From Flavipsychrobacter sp. (GTDB lineage Bacteria > Bacteroidota > Bacteroidia > Chitinophagales > Chitinophagaceae): a stretch of 64,000 nt of DNA. The notes under the pieces are model-generated. The model was not told the DNA's origin. It saw only the letters and a list, made by a program, of their open reading frames with translations, and did no database searches. A program made the translations under genes and the position numbers. Position 1 is the first letter of the stretch, and each line of letters starts with the position of its first letter. Location: assembly GCA_031292525.1 (NCBI GenBank), contig JARLGY010000054.1, positions 62,001 through 126,000 of the forward strand. The letters run 5' to 3'. Shown here piece after piece: positions 7,531 through 16,260 of this stretch.

Positions 7531-9309
7531 CTATTTTACTTTAAGCTTTTCACCTAGCTCTACGGTTGGTTTTTTCATGTCGTTCAGTTCCAGCAATTCG
7601 GCAACAGTCATATCGTAGCGCTTGGCAATATTGAAGGCTGTATCGCCTTTCTTTACTGTATGATACTTAACAGCAGATTGCTTTGCCAGCGGAATTTTCT
7701 TTTCAGTTCTTGCGGGTGCAGGCACTATTTGTGTTGTCTTTGCCGTTGGTTGCGTAGTTACTACAGAGGTATTTGCTCCAGGCTTGTCACCACCTGCATA
7801 TACTATCTTATCCAGCCTGGCCTTTAACCGCGACAGTTCGTCCTGCGGCTCCTGTGGTTCTGTGGCAGCCTGAGTTGCAGCAGGCGGTGGGGCATCTACT
7901 TTTGCAGGCGCAACAGTTTCTTTCGTATCAAGTACTGGAGTAGTAACTGTTGGTACTGTATTTTCTACAGGTGTAGTTGTAGCCGCGGCAGCAGTGCTTT
8001 GTATAGTATTGTCGGCTACCTTAGGAGTAGCTTCGAACTGTTTGGCAGCTACTTCCGGTTTTTCTACATAGGTGTCGTTGTAAGTAGTTTGTGGTGCGGC
8101 CTCTGTGGTTTGTTTTGTTGTCTGTTCTTTTACTATATAATTGTTCTGCCGAGCCCTAGATGCTGCATCTTTTTTTGAGAGGTCATCACCCATAAATCTT
8201 GGTGCATCGCTTAGCTTAGGTTTTACACCGGCGTAGTGCTGCAGTTGCAGTATTACACCTGTATTCGGTTCCTCACCAGGCTGCAACAAGTTGTAAGCTA
8301 ACAAACGGCGTAATTGCATTGGCTCATCCTGAGCTATTTGCCACATGGTTTCGCCGGGCTGTACTATATGGCTTTCGTGTTTCCCTTTAGTTGGCTTTTT
8401 CTCGAGGTAGAGGTACATATCAGCCGCCAGCGGAGCATCGGGCAGATCGTTATATTCCAGCAATTTTTCGTAACGTATATCGTATTCTACTGCATACTGC
8501 AGCATCATATCGCCCTTATAGGCCTTTATAGCTTTTAGTCCGTTTACTTTTTGTATACCTGCAGTATTGCCCTTGGTATTTACAGGTAATGGAGTACGAG
8601 AGACGGGAGTGGTAATGATAGTAGCACGTGCTTCATCAGCCGCTTCCTCTAACTTTTTAAATGCGGGAGTATCAACAGCGGCTACGTTTTCGTGGAAGGC
8701 AGCTGCATAGCGATTGTCTTCCTTTGGTTTTGGCTGCTTATACACCATGTTTTCGTTCAGCGCCTTGTAGGTATATTCCTGCAGTTCAAAATCTTCTATG
8801 ATCTTTATTAGTTTTTGGGCATAGACGGGATTGGTAGCATAGCCGCATTTTTTAAGGCCGTAGGCCCATGCAGCATAATCTGTAGGTGATAACCTGAACA
8901 AGGCTGCATATCGTGGTCCGGTTTTGAGGTAGTCTGAGTGGTCTTTGTACGAGTCACCTGCACAACCATATTTCCTAAAGCATTCATTGGGCCTGTCGTC
9001 TGTATGTGCAATGGTTTCACCCTTCCACTCTTTTTTGCATTTGATACCAAAGTGGTTATTGGCATCGGTAGCCAACACACTGCAGCCGGCTTCTGTTTCC
9101 AGAATACCCTGCCCCAATGTTATAGCGGCAGGCACACCGCAGCGCAATTGCTCCTGAATGGCAAGATCCTGGTAAGCATCTACATACTTTCTTACTTTTT
9201 CGGTATAGCTATCCTGTGCGATGGTATGTGTAAACACACAAAGCATGGCAATACATACTGCCAGCCATTTTTTTAAATTCACAGTTAACTTTATCTCTTT
9301 CCTCATCAC
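7531..9309 (-). CDS. exported N-acetylglucosaminidase with LysM domains
   Basis: 592 residues. An N-terminal signal peptide ends near TIAQD (about residue 32). It is followed by a GH73/FlgJ-like glucosaminidase domain (about 35-180) with the probable catalytic Glu in GQGILETEAG. A first LysM (VQPGETMWQIA) sits at about 320-365. After it comes a long Pro/Thr/Ala-rich linker, and a second LysM (HTVKKGDTAFNIAKRYDM) lies at the very C-terminus. It should cleave peptidoglycan glycan strands in the periplasm, anchored by LysM. An internal signature near 255-310 may be a further degenerate LysM. It is followed 6 bp later by hpt and overlaps the upstream methyltransferase by 4 bp, so it is part of a leftward operon. 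Confidence 0.9.
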   Translation of the reverse strand: MMRKEIKLTVNLKKWLAVCIAMLCVFTHTIAQDSYTEKVRKYVDAYQDLAIQEQLRCGVPAAITLGQGILETEAGCSVLATDANNHFGIKCKKEWKGETIAHTDDRPNECFRKYGCAGDSYKDHSDYLKTGPRYAALFRLSPTDYAAWAYGLKKCGYATNPVYAQKLIKIIEDFELQEYTYKALNENMVYKQPKPKEDNRYAAAFHENVAAVDTPAFKKLEEAADEARATIITTPVSRTPLPVNTKGNTAGIQKVNGLKAIKAYKGDMMLQYAVEYDIRYEKLLEYNDLPDAPLAADMYLYLEKKPTKGKHESHIVQPGETMWQIAQDEPMQLRRLLAYNLLQPGEEPNTGVILQLQHYAGVKPKLSDAPRFMGDDLSKKDAASRARQNNYIVKEQTTKQTTEAAPQTTYNDTYVEKPEVAAKQFEATPKVADNTIQSTAAAATTTPVENTVPTVTTPVLDTKETVAPAKVDAPPPAATQAATEPQEPQDELSRLKARLDKIVYAGGDKPGANTSVVTTQPTAKTTQIVPAPARTEKKIPLAKQSAVKYHTVKKGDTAFNIAKRYDMTVAELLELNDMKKPTVELGEKLKVK

Positions 9310-9959
9310 TCTGCTATTTTTCTCATTATCATTATGCCGTCCCGTAAGGGCAGCAATACATGTTGCACACGGGGGTCAGCATGTACTTTTTCATTGAATG
9401 CATGCATTGCGCGTGCATGTTTACCTTGCTCTTCGTGCGGTAATACTACATCGCCTTCGTATAACACATTATCGGCCAGTATATAACCACCAACAGGCAC
9501 CTTATCAAAAACAAGATCGTAATAGCGGTTGTAGCTTACTTTGTCTGCGTCTATGAATACCAGATCATAGGTTTTATCCAAAGTTGGTATTATTTGCCCG
9601 GCATCGCCTATATGCTGTGTTATCTTAGCATCCAGTCCCGTGGCGCGAAAATAACGAAAACAAATGTCTTCCAATTCTTCATTCACATCTATGGTATCCA
9701 AATGACCATCGGGGGTAAGCCCCTGTGCCAGACATATAGCCGAATACCCTGTATAAGTGCCTATTTCCAGCACATTTTGGGGTTTTACCATATGGCTTAC
9801 CATTTGCAGAAAAGCGCCCTGCAAATGGCCGCTGAGCATAACAGGTTGCTGTACTTTTACAAAAGTTTCGCGATTAAGCGCTGCCAGGTGAGCATCTTCA
9901 GCCGTAGTATATTTTTCAGCATAATTATTTATTGCTTTTGATATCAATAGCTGTGTCAT
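9306..9959 (-). CDS. class I SAM-dependent O-methyltransferase
   Basis: 217 residues from the ATG at 9959, chosen because it lies 4 bp after the upstream stop; an upstream in-frame ATG at 10037 would overlap that gene. It has a caffeoyl-CoA/catechol O-methyltransferase-like Rossmann fold: SAM motif I VLEIGTYTGYSA, acidic post-I IDVNEE, metal-binding and catalytic motif DLVFIDADKVSY, then ILADNVLYEG. The substrate is unknown. The family methylates catechol-type hydroxyls with a divalent cation. Confidence 0.9.
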   Translation of the reverse strand: MTQLLISKAINNYAEKYTTAEDAHLAALNRETFVKVQQPVMLSGHLQGAFLQMVSHMVKPQNVLEIGTYTGYSAICLAQGLTPDGHLDTIDVNEELEDICFRYFRATGLDAKITQHIGDAGQIIPTLDKTYDLVFIDADKVSYNRYYDLVFDKVPVGGYILADNVLYEGDVVLPHEEQGKHARAMHAFNEKVHADPRVQHVLLPLRDGIMIMRKIAE

Positions 9960-9963
9960 GATG

Positions 9964-10662
9964 CTAGAAATTGGGCTGCAGTTTATTATGGGTATAAAAT
10001 TCGTGTATGTAATCGAGCACCTCATCGGCGGTGTCAAATATCTTAATCAGATCCAGGTCGCCCGGGTTGATGTTGTTCTCTGTCTCGTGCATGATCTCCT
10101 TCATCCATGCAAACAAGCCATTCCAATATGCTGACCCTACGCATATCATGGGGGTATGTGTGAACTTGCGGGTTTGTATGAGGGTGGCTACTTCAAAAAA
10201 TTCATCCATAGTACCCCATCCACCGGGCATCATTATGAAGCCTTGTGCATACTTGGTAAACATAACCTTGCGTACAAAGAAATAATCAAAGTGCAGTTTC
10301 TTATCGCCGTCCACGTATTGGTTAGAACCTTCCTCGAAGGGCAGCGCTATGTTTAAGCCAACGGAACGGCCCATACCCAAGCTTGCCCCCTTATTGGCGG
10401 CCTCCATAATACCAGGGCCTCCACCTGTTATTATACCATAACCATCTTCGGCCAGTCTCTTCGAAATTTCTACTGTGAGCTCGTAATATTTATGCCCGGG
10501 TTTAGTACGCGCAGAACCGAATATAGACATACAGGGACCTATCTTTGCAAGCATTTCAAAGCCCTGCACAAACTCGGCCATTATTTTAAATATCTGCCAA
10601 CTGCTGTGCGCCCTGGTCTCAGTCCAGTCGCGCATTTTTATGTTTGTCGAATCGTTTTTCAT
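9964..10662 (-). CDS. LOG family protein (TIGR00730, nucleotide 5'-monophosphate phosphoribohydrolase-like)
   Basis: 232 residues. Rossmann-like fold with the family signature MMPGGWGTMDEFFE, the glycine-rich GYGIITGGGPGIMEAANKGA and an N-terminal ISIFGSAR-like strand (SIFGSARTKPG). Members hydrolyse cytokinin riboside or purine nucleoside monophosphates, releasing ribose 5-phosphate. In bacteria the physiological role is usually unclear. It is 4 bp upstream of the methyltransferase and 3 bp after the symporter gene, so it sits in one operon with both. Confidence 0.9.
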   Translation of the reverse strand: MKNDSTNIKMRDWTETRAHSSWQIFKIMAEFVQGFEMLAKIGPCMSIFGSARTKPGHKYYELTVEISKRLAEDGYGIITGGGPGIMEAANKGASLGMGRSVGLNIALPFEEGSNQYVDGDKKLHFDYFFVRKVMFTKYAQGFIMMPGGWGTMDEFFEVATLIQTRKFTHTPMICVGSAYWNGLFAWMKEIMHETENNINPGDLDLIKIFDTADEVLDYIHEFYTHNKLQPNF

Positions 10663-10665
10663 TAT

Positions 10666-12216
10666 TTATAATCGTGGGTTTGCCGGCTCCAGTTCTGGAT
10701 CGACAATGACTGTGGATTTTGTAGTAACAATTGCTGTACCAGCTTTTGAACATAGTAGCATAAGCAGGAAAGCAATAGAGGCATTTATGATGAGTAGTTC
10801 AGTACCTATGGAATAACCACCAAGCAAAGTAGCTTCATTTTTCTTGAGCATGTAGCAAACAACCGGGGCTACCAGGCATATAAGCGGCACCAGCTCGTTA
10901 CGGATGTTGCGTTTAGTGAATATGCCAAAGGCAAACAAAGCCAGCAGTGGGCCATAAGTGTACCCGGCAATATCCAGCAACGTTTGGATGAGCGAGCCGT
11001 TATCTACTTTGCGAAACATGAAGATGCAGATGAGGAATACCACTGCAAACACATTATGTACTATAAGCCTTGTATGTGATTTCTGTTTTTCTGTTAGCTG
11101 TGTTTTTTCTTTCATCCTAAGGATATCTATGCAGAAGGATGAAGTAAGTGCAGTAAGCGCACCATCGGCACTAGGGAAAACTGCAGAAATAAGCCCAATT
11201 AAGAAACACACAGATATTAAGAAAGGCAGCCCGCTTTTCATAGCTATAGTAGGGAAGAGATCGTCGCCAACGGCACCAATACCTTTAGTGCTTGCATAGA
11301 GATATAGCAAGCCACCCAGTAACAGGAATATAAAATTGGCCACCACCATAATAAAGCAGAATGTGATCATATTCTTCTTTGAATCGCGGAGATTGCTGAC
11401 GCTAATATTCTTCTGCATCATTTCCTGATCGAGGCCCGTCATGGCTATGGTAATAAATGCACCACCCAATATTTGCTTCAGAAAGTAATTGGGTTTCATA
11501 GGATCAGTGTAGAACAAATGGGTAAACCCATTATCTTTCATTGCCTGCCAGGTATTGCCTGCATTGAGATGCAACTCGCTCATGATATAACCTACGCATA
11601 CCAGTAATGCCAATAACATGAATGTAGTCTGCAAAGTATCTGTCCATACGATGGTCTTAACCCCCCCCCTGAATGTATATAGCAGGATGAGTGCCAAGAT
11701 CACTATGGCAGTAAACTCAAAAGGAATCCCGAACGAACTGAGTACAAATAACTGCAATACCTTAATAACTAAATATAAACGCAATGTGGCCCCTAACGTA
11801 CGCGACAATATAAAAAACAAAGCACCAGTCTTGTATGCAGTGCTGCCTAACCGCCTATCCAGATAAGTATATATGGATGTAAGCTGCATTTTATAATAAA
11901 GCGGCAGCAAGATAAAGGCTACGGCAAAGTAGCCCAGCCAATAACCAATAACCACCTGGAAATAATTGAAACCATAGTAACCAATGGCATGGTGTGCCTG
12001 GTCATACTGAATTCTACCTACGGTGCCGGGAACGGAAATGAAAGTCATACCCGAGAGCGAGGTACCTATCATGCCAAATGCTACCAGCCACCACTTGCTG
12101 TTGCGATTGCCTATAAAGAACGAATCATTATTAGAATGACGCGAAGTATAGAAAGCTATGCCCAACAACAACCCAAAGTAACAAAGTATGATAACCAGCA
12201 GTATGACTGAATTCAT
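10666..12216 (-). CDS. sodium:solute symporter (SSS family)
   Basis: 516 residues with about 13 hydrophobic segments. It begins directly with membrane helix NSVILLVIILCYFGLLLGIAFY and has the SSS hallmarks GTSLSGMTFISVPG in TM2 and GLISAVFPSADGALTALTSSFCIDIL in the TM8-9 sodium-site region. Substrate specificity cannot be read from the sequence. It is the first gene of a tightly packed leftward run (symporter, LOG protein, methyltransferase, glucosaminidase, hpt) whose members look functionally unrelated. Confidence 0.9.
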   Translation of the reverse strand: MNSVILLVIILCYFGLLLGIAFYTSRHSNNDSFFIGNRNSKWWLVAFGMIGTSLSGMTFISVPGTVGRIQYDQAHHAIGYYGFNYFQVVIGYWLGYFAVAFILLPLYYKMQLTSIYTYLDRRLGSTAYKTGALFFILSRTLGATLRLYLVIKVLQLFVLSSFGIPFEFTAIVILALILLYTFRGGVKTIVWTDTLQTTFMLLALLVCVGYIMSELHLNAGNTWQAMKDNGFTHLFYTDPMKPNYFLKQILGGAFITIAMTGLDQEMMQKNISVSNLRDSKKNMITFCFIMVVANFIFLLLGGLLYLYASTKGIGAVGDDLFPTIAMKSGLPFLISVCFLIGLISAVFPSADGALTALTSSFCIDILRMKEKTQLTEKQKSHTRLIVHNVFAVVFLICIFMFRKVDNGSLIQTLLDIAGYTYGPLLALFAFGIFTKRNIRNELVPLICLVAPVVCYMLKKNEATLLGGYSIGTELLIINASIAFLLMLLCSKAGTAIVTTKSTVIVDPELEPANPRL

Positions 12217-12221
12217 TGCAT

Positions 12222-12259
12222 AAAAATAAAAAGACTTTGCCTGTAAAAAGGCAAAGTCT
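12222..12259 (-). terminator. rho-independent terminator after the 12.3 kb OMP gene
   Basis: On the minus strand, AGACTTTGCC pairs perfectly with GGCAAAGTCT around an eight-base loop and runs into a T-rich tail. It separates the outer-membrane protein gene from the symporter operon. Confidence 0.85.
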
Positions 12260-12280
12260 GGAAAGTATTTGAAAACTGCT

Positions 12281-12910
12281 TTATAAGCCAGCTACAATGC
12301 CAAAGTTAATTACAGGCTCATTGAGGTAGGGGCTATACTGTGTTTGTAACACATCGTACAGTATCTCAGCTATTACTGAAACACGGCCACCCAATGGTTG
12401 CCTTAAGCCACCACCCAGCAACAAGCAAGGTGCAGTTTCTGTTGCCTTTTGAGTATAGATATTGCCTGAGTTATCGTAATTAGCCTCGTTGGTGTAGATG
12501 AGATCGTATTCGAATTTACCTTCTACAAATATATTTCTGTACACAAAGTACCTGGTCCAAACGCTAGGAGATATAATGCTGGCGCTGCTGTTGTACGGAT
12601 TGTACACACCGGCATACTGATCGTACAGCTGTATGGTAGATTTTTGGTATTCATAACCCAGGCCAATACCAGCAGAAAAATGGTCTGTGAACCTATAACC
12701 TACAATTGGCGACAAACCAACGTCAGCATAGCCCGTACCAAACCCGGCAATCAAGCCCCCGCCTAGTATCAATCTGCTGGGATCATAACCAGTCTTCTTT
12801 TTTTCTTTCTTTTTAGCATACTCCGGACGCCCGCTACTTGTGTAAACCTCTTGAGCTACTGCAAGCTGCACACCAAAAATTACCAATAAAACCGAAAATA
12901 TATATTTCAT
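12281..12910 (-). CDS. outer-membrane beta-barrel protein, function unknown
   Basis: 209 residues. A signal peptide (MKYIFSVLLVIFGVQLAVAQ) and a short basic stretch KKKEKKKTGYDP are followed by alternating amphipathic strands rich in Tyr and Gly (for example FSAGIGLGYEYQKS and GRVSVIAEILYDVLQ), ending in NFGIVAGL. The pattern fits an eight-strand OmpW/OmpA-like or porin-family barrel. There are no catalytic motifs, and its own terminator makes it a single-gene unit. Confidence 0.75.
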   Translation of the reverse strand: MKYIFSVLLVIFGVQLAVAQEVYTSSGRPEYAKKKEKKKTGYDPSRLILGGGLIAGFGTGYADVGLSPIVGYRFTDHFSAGIGLGYEYQKSTIQLYDQYAGVYNPYNSSASIISPSVWTRYFVYRNIFVEGKFEYDLIYTNEANYDNSGNIYTQKATETAPCLLLGGGLRQPLGGRVSVIAEILYDVLQTQYSPYLNEPVINFGIVAGL

Positions 12911-13028
12911 AGTATAAAGTATGAGTTACGAAGTTACTTATAATTGAAACATAAACTTATGATAGGGGTTACGTTGAAATATTTTAACAGGAACTAAATA
13001 AAGTGACCGGCAGCATGCCCAGAGCACA

Positions 13029-13058
13029 AAAAGGTGGCAAAACATGCCACCTTTTAAA
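13029..13058 (-). terminator. rho-independent terminator of the DUF4394 gene
   Basis: AAAGGTGGCA and TGCCACCTTT form a hairpin with a short loop between 13077 (gene end) and 13029. The AAAAA on the plus strand gives the T tract on the minus strand. Confidence 0.8.
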
Positions 13059-13076
13059 TAGTTCCTGCAAACAAAA

Positions 13077-15116
13077 TTATTGCTTCAGGATCTTTACACT
13101 TTGTGTAGGTGCACCGTTTGATGTGATACGGGCACTGTACAAGCCAAATGGTATATTACCCAGGTCCAGATCTAACTGGTAAGTACCTGAACCAAATTGG
13201 TAAGAATTAATCACTTTACCGTTAAGGTCTATGAGATCTACATAAACATTGTTTGCTGCAGGACCGTCAAGTACTATACGTGTATTATTCAATGCAGGGT
13301 TAGGGTAAACCAACAAGGAATTGTTGTAATTTTTCTGTACTGTGTAAACGCCGGTTGATGCGGCGGCTTTTTGAACTGATAACGTTTTTACCGGTGTACC
13401 ATCGCCTATATTACCCTGTGAAGCAGTAGTGCCAGATGCGGTAAAATTATTCATGGTATAAAATGTAGAATAATTATCTGACCTAGAACTATCGCCATAG
13501 TAGTTGCTTGCCATGTAGCCCAGGTTAGCGTTTGTTGCTGCGTCATAGTAAATATCCATGTAGCCATTTCTATAACTAGTGTTGTTTGCAAACAGGTTTA
13601 GCATATTTGTCATGCTCAAGGTAGTATTCAAATATCCATTGCTGCCCAATGTAACCATAGAGCCAGAATTTTGATCGTAACCTATCATTGAAGATGTAGT
13701 AGTACCAGCGCCGCCATTAGTGTAAGCAATTGAACTAAAGTTAATAGTGTTACCAAAGTTAGCATCTCCACTAGCATATTGCATACTGTTGTCCGTTTGC
13801 GCTATTAGACCTGTGGTTGCACTCAGCTGAACGTTTGTAGCGCCATTATTACCAATGATACGAATACGGTTTATAGCATCGCCAATAAAGTTGAAACCAA
13901 CATTGTTGTAACTATTATTGCCTGCGCTGCTATTGGTATTGCCCAAATTGATGCTGCCAGGAGTACTGTTTATTGCAGTGACAGTACCCGATGCACTATC
14001 TATAGTGTATAGTTGATATGTTTGATTGGATGAGTTGTAACCCAGACCATACAGCCTCTGATCGTAACCATACGCCAATGCTATCATAGCCTGGCCAGTT
14101 GTCATTCCTTTTATGGCAACCATGTTCCGGATATAAGAAGGCTTGTAAGAATCGAAGAAAATCAAGTTGCGCGAATTAAGTGTAAGTGCAGCTGTTACTT
14201 GCCCTTGTATTGCTGCATTTACAGCGCTTGTGTCGCGGGTTGTTTGGAACGCTACGTCGTTCACATTCATACCACCAGTACCAATAGCGCCCATATCTAT
14301 TGCTAAACCTGTAAGGTCATCCATTTTATACAGATGTGCACCGCCGCTCAGCAATGTACTGCCCGTAAGGTAGAGTGTATTTTTGTGAGCCGTGTTATCG
14401 TACCAGTTAGCCATACCTACGTTGCTTGTGCCAGATATTAAGAGGCCTGAAGTAAGACCTACGGTATGCAAAGTAGATGGGTAGTTGCTGGTATTGTTGT
14501 AGTAGTTAGCTTCGTCAAATTTCACCATAACGTTATTAGTTACATCGTAACCATATTGTTCTGCGGCATCAGCACCATAATAGTTATTGCTATAAGAGGT
14601 TGCAGCAACTGCGCTAATACCACTATGGATATCGCCGGAAGCATATGACATGCTACCCGTACCAGCGCCAACTATGCTGCCGTCATCTGTGTTTAGTACA
14701 TAGCTATTACCATTCGTACCCGTAATCCTTGCCTGGTTACCAATGGTTGAAATAAAATTGAAGCCAATTTTATTAGTGCTCCCCAACGACATGGACGATG
14801 CATTGCCTACAGCATTTGCAGAGTAAGATGAGCCTGAACCTGTAATGGTATATAATTGTACCTGCCCGCTTACTGAGTTATAGCCTAATGCATACAACCG
14901 GCCATTGCTCTGCCTGGTATCTAGGCCTACCAAGGTTTGACCTGTTGCTACACCACTAATAGAATACGGGCCGCTAACTGAAGAAGGACTGTTTATGTTT
15001 GCCATGGTGAACAGCTCGTTACTGCCCGTTATACCATACATTGTCTGCGCCCACGCGCCACTGGCCGAAGCCGCCAAAAATAAAGCTAAAGAAGCCTTGA
15101 GTAATGTGTTTTTCAT
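13077..15116 (-). CDS. T9SS-exported protein with two DUF4394 units
   Basis: 679 residues. After a signal peptide (…ASASGAWAQ) come two tandem homologous halves, about 25-300 and 310-580. Each carries the DUF4394 pattern: LFTM(A)N or IFFDSYKPS, VGLDTR or ALAYGYDQRLYGLGYN, then NKIGFNFI or VGFNFIGDAINRIRI, then GSMVTL-like strands, suggesting a beta-propeller or sandwich. The C-terminal 80 residues are a T9SS type A sorting domain (LLVYPNPALNN, LIDLNGKVI, GLYSARI). It should be secreted or surface-anchored by the type IX system. The function of DUF4394 is unknown. The composition is very rich in Asn, Ser, Thr and Tyr. Confidence 0.88.
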   Translation of the reverse strand: MKNTLLKASLALFLAASASGAWAQTMYGITGSNELFTMANINSPSSVSGPYSISGVATGQTLVGLDTRQSNGRLYALGYNSVSGQVQLYTITGSGSSYSANAVGNASSMSLGSTNKIGFNFISTIGNQARITGTNGNSYVLNTDDGSIVGAGTGSMSYASGDIHSGISAVAATSYSNNYYGADAAEQYGYDVTNNVMVKFDEANYYNNTSNYPSTLHTVGLTSGLLISGTSNVGMANWYDNTAHKNTLYLTGSTLLSGGAHLYKMDDLTGLAIDMGAIGTGGMNVNDVAFQTTRDTSAVNAAIQGQVTAALTLNSRNLIFFDSYKPSYIRNMVAIKGMTTGQAMIALAYGYDQRLYGLGYNSSNQTYQLYTIDSASGTVTAINSTPGSINLGNTNSSAGNNSYNNVGFNFIGDAINRIRIIGNNGATNVQLSATTGLIAQTDNSMQYASGDANFGNTINFSSIAYTNGGAGTTTSSMIGYDQNSGSMVTLGSNGYLNTTLSMTNMLNLFANNTSYRNGYMDIYYDAATNANLGYMASNYYGDSSRSDNYSTFYTMNNFTASGTTASQGNIGDGTPVKTLSVQKAAASTGVYTVQKNYNNSLLVYPNPALNNTRIVLDGPAANNVYVDLIDLNGKVINSYQFGSGTYQLDLDLGNIPFGLYSARITSNGAPTQSVKILKQ

Positions 15117-15526
15117 AGTGTTTCTGAGTTTTCTATTTCTACTTAAGTAGAAAAAACTATGCCATAGGAAAGAGTGTTGTGGAAGGTAAATAGTGCTGCG
15201 ATGCCCTTATTCATTGACTATTAATTATTATTATACATATTTTTATTATTTACTATTTTCCAGTACATTGATTAATAATGATTAGCGTAGAAGAAAATTT
15301 TAAAATAGCATGGGGTAAGAAGAATTGTTAAAGAATAATTGAAAACGTTTGTATGCGCTGTTCAAACAATACATTTATCCTCAAGCGTAACTTATTTTCC
15401 ACTATTCTTGAAATGGTATAACAATGTGAGGCGACAACATTATTCTAATCAAGTTTAACATGAACTTTACTTTCGTACCCAATCCGCTTGAAAAGGGATG
15501 CCGTTTATATCATAAACACACAGATA
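15117..15526. other. AT-rich intergenic region between divergent exported-protein genes
   Basis: No gene. It holds the 5' leaders of the leftward DUF4394 gene and the rightward DUF1223 gene. Next to the DUF4394 start lies a perfect 18-bp palindrome (separate entry). Towards the right a near -7 box TACTTTCG occurs at 15468-15475, upstream of the DUF1223 start. The middle is a run of A/T-rich sequence with no further structure that I can see. Confidence 0.6.
15136..15153. promoter_or_regulatory. perfect 18-bp palindrome upstream of the DUF4394 gene
   Basis: TTTCTACTTAAGTAGAAA is its own reverse complement and lies 20 bp before the ATG of the T9SS-exported DUF4394 gene. It could be a dimeric repressor site or an mRNA leader hairpin. 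No regulator gene is adjacent. Confidence 0.45.
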
Positions 15527-16252
15527 ATGAAACGAATCATTCTATTGGTTTACATAATGCTGCTCCAATACCCAGCTTTTGCACAACAAGAAAAAGGTTT
15601 TGCGTTGATAGAACTATTTACCAGCGAGGGGTGCAGCAGCTGTCCACCGGCAGACAAGCTTGCCGCCGCAACTATAAAAGAGTATGAAGGCAAAAACGTC
15701 TTTGTGCTTGCATACCATGTGGACTATTGGAACCGACTAGGTTGGAAGGATGTGTACAGTGCCCATGAATGGTCGACCAGGCAAGAGCAATACGCCAATT
15801 TATTGGGTTTAAGCTCCGTTTATACACCACAAATGATAGTAAACGGGCGTACAGAATTTACAGGATCTGACTCTCATAAATTACATGCTGCAATTAACGC
15901 CAGCCTGAGTATGGCAACACAAAACACCATTGCTTTGAATACGACAGCACAAAATAAGAGTATTGCTGTAACATACAGCATATCGGGCAACATCAGCGGC
16001 AAACACCTAGAGGTAGCACTAATACAAAAAAACAGTACAAGTACCGTGAAAGCAGGAGAAAATGCAGGATCTACATTAAGGCATGTGAATATAGTACGCA
16101 ATTTAAATACCATAACTACAACGCCGCAAACAGGCCACGTAATTATCAATTTGCCGGCCGGCCTTAGTGCAGCAGAATGTTCTATTATTGCTTTTTTGCA
16201 GTCTGCAGATGGGACCATAAATGCGGCCACATTGATACAACAAATAAAATAG
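15527..16252 (+). CDS. exported thioredoxin-fold protein, DUF1223 family
   Basis: 241 residues from the ATG at 15527, chosen because it begins a clean signal peptide (MKRIILLVYIMLLQYPAFAQ); an upstream ATG at 15488 adds a non-signal leader. The domain begins FALIELFTSEGCSSCPPADK, with the two Cys spaced like a thioredoxin CxxC motif. It continues VLAYHVDYWNRLGWKDVYS and YTPQMIVNG, which are DUF1223 hallmarks. It is probably a periplasmic redox-related protein, but no enzymatic role is established for the family. Confidence 0.88.
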   Translation: MKRIILLVYIMLLQYPAFAQQEKGFALIELFTSEGCSSCPPADKLAAATIKEYEGKNVFVLAYHVDYWNRLGWKDVYSAHEWSTRQEQYANLLGLSSVYTPQMIVNGRTEFTGSDSHKLHAAINASLSMATQNTIALNTTAQNKSIAVTYSISGNISGKHLEVALIQKNSTSTVKAGENAGSTLRHVNIVRNLNTITTTPQTGHVIINLPAGLSAAECSIIAFLQSADGTINAATLIQQIK

Positions 16253-16260
16253 TTACGGCA

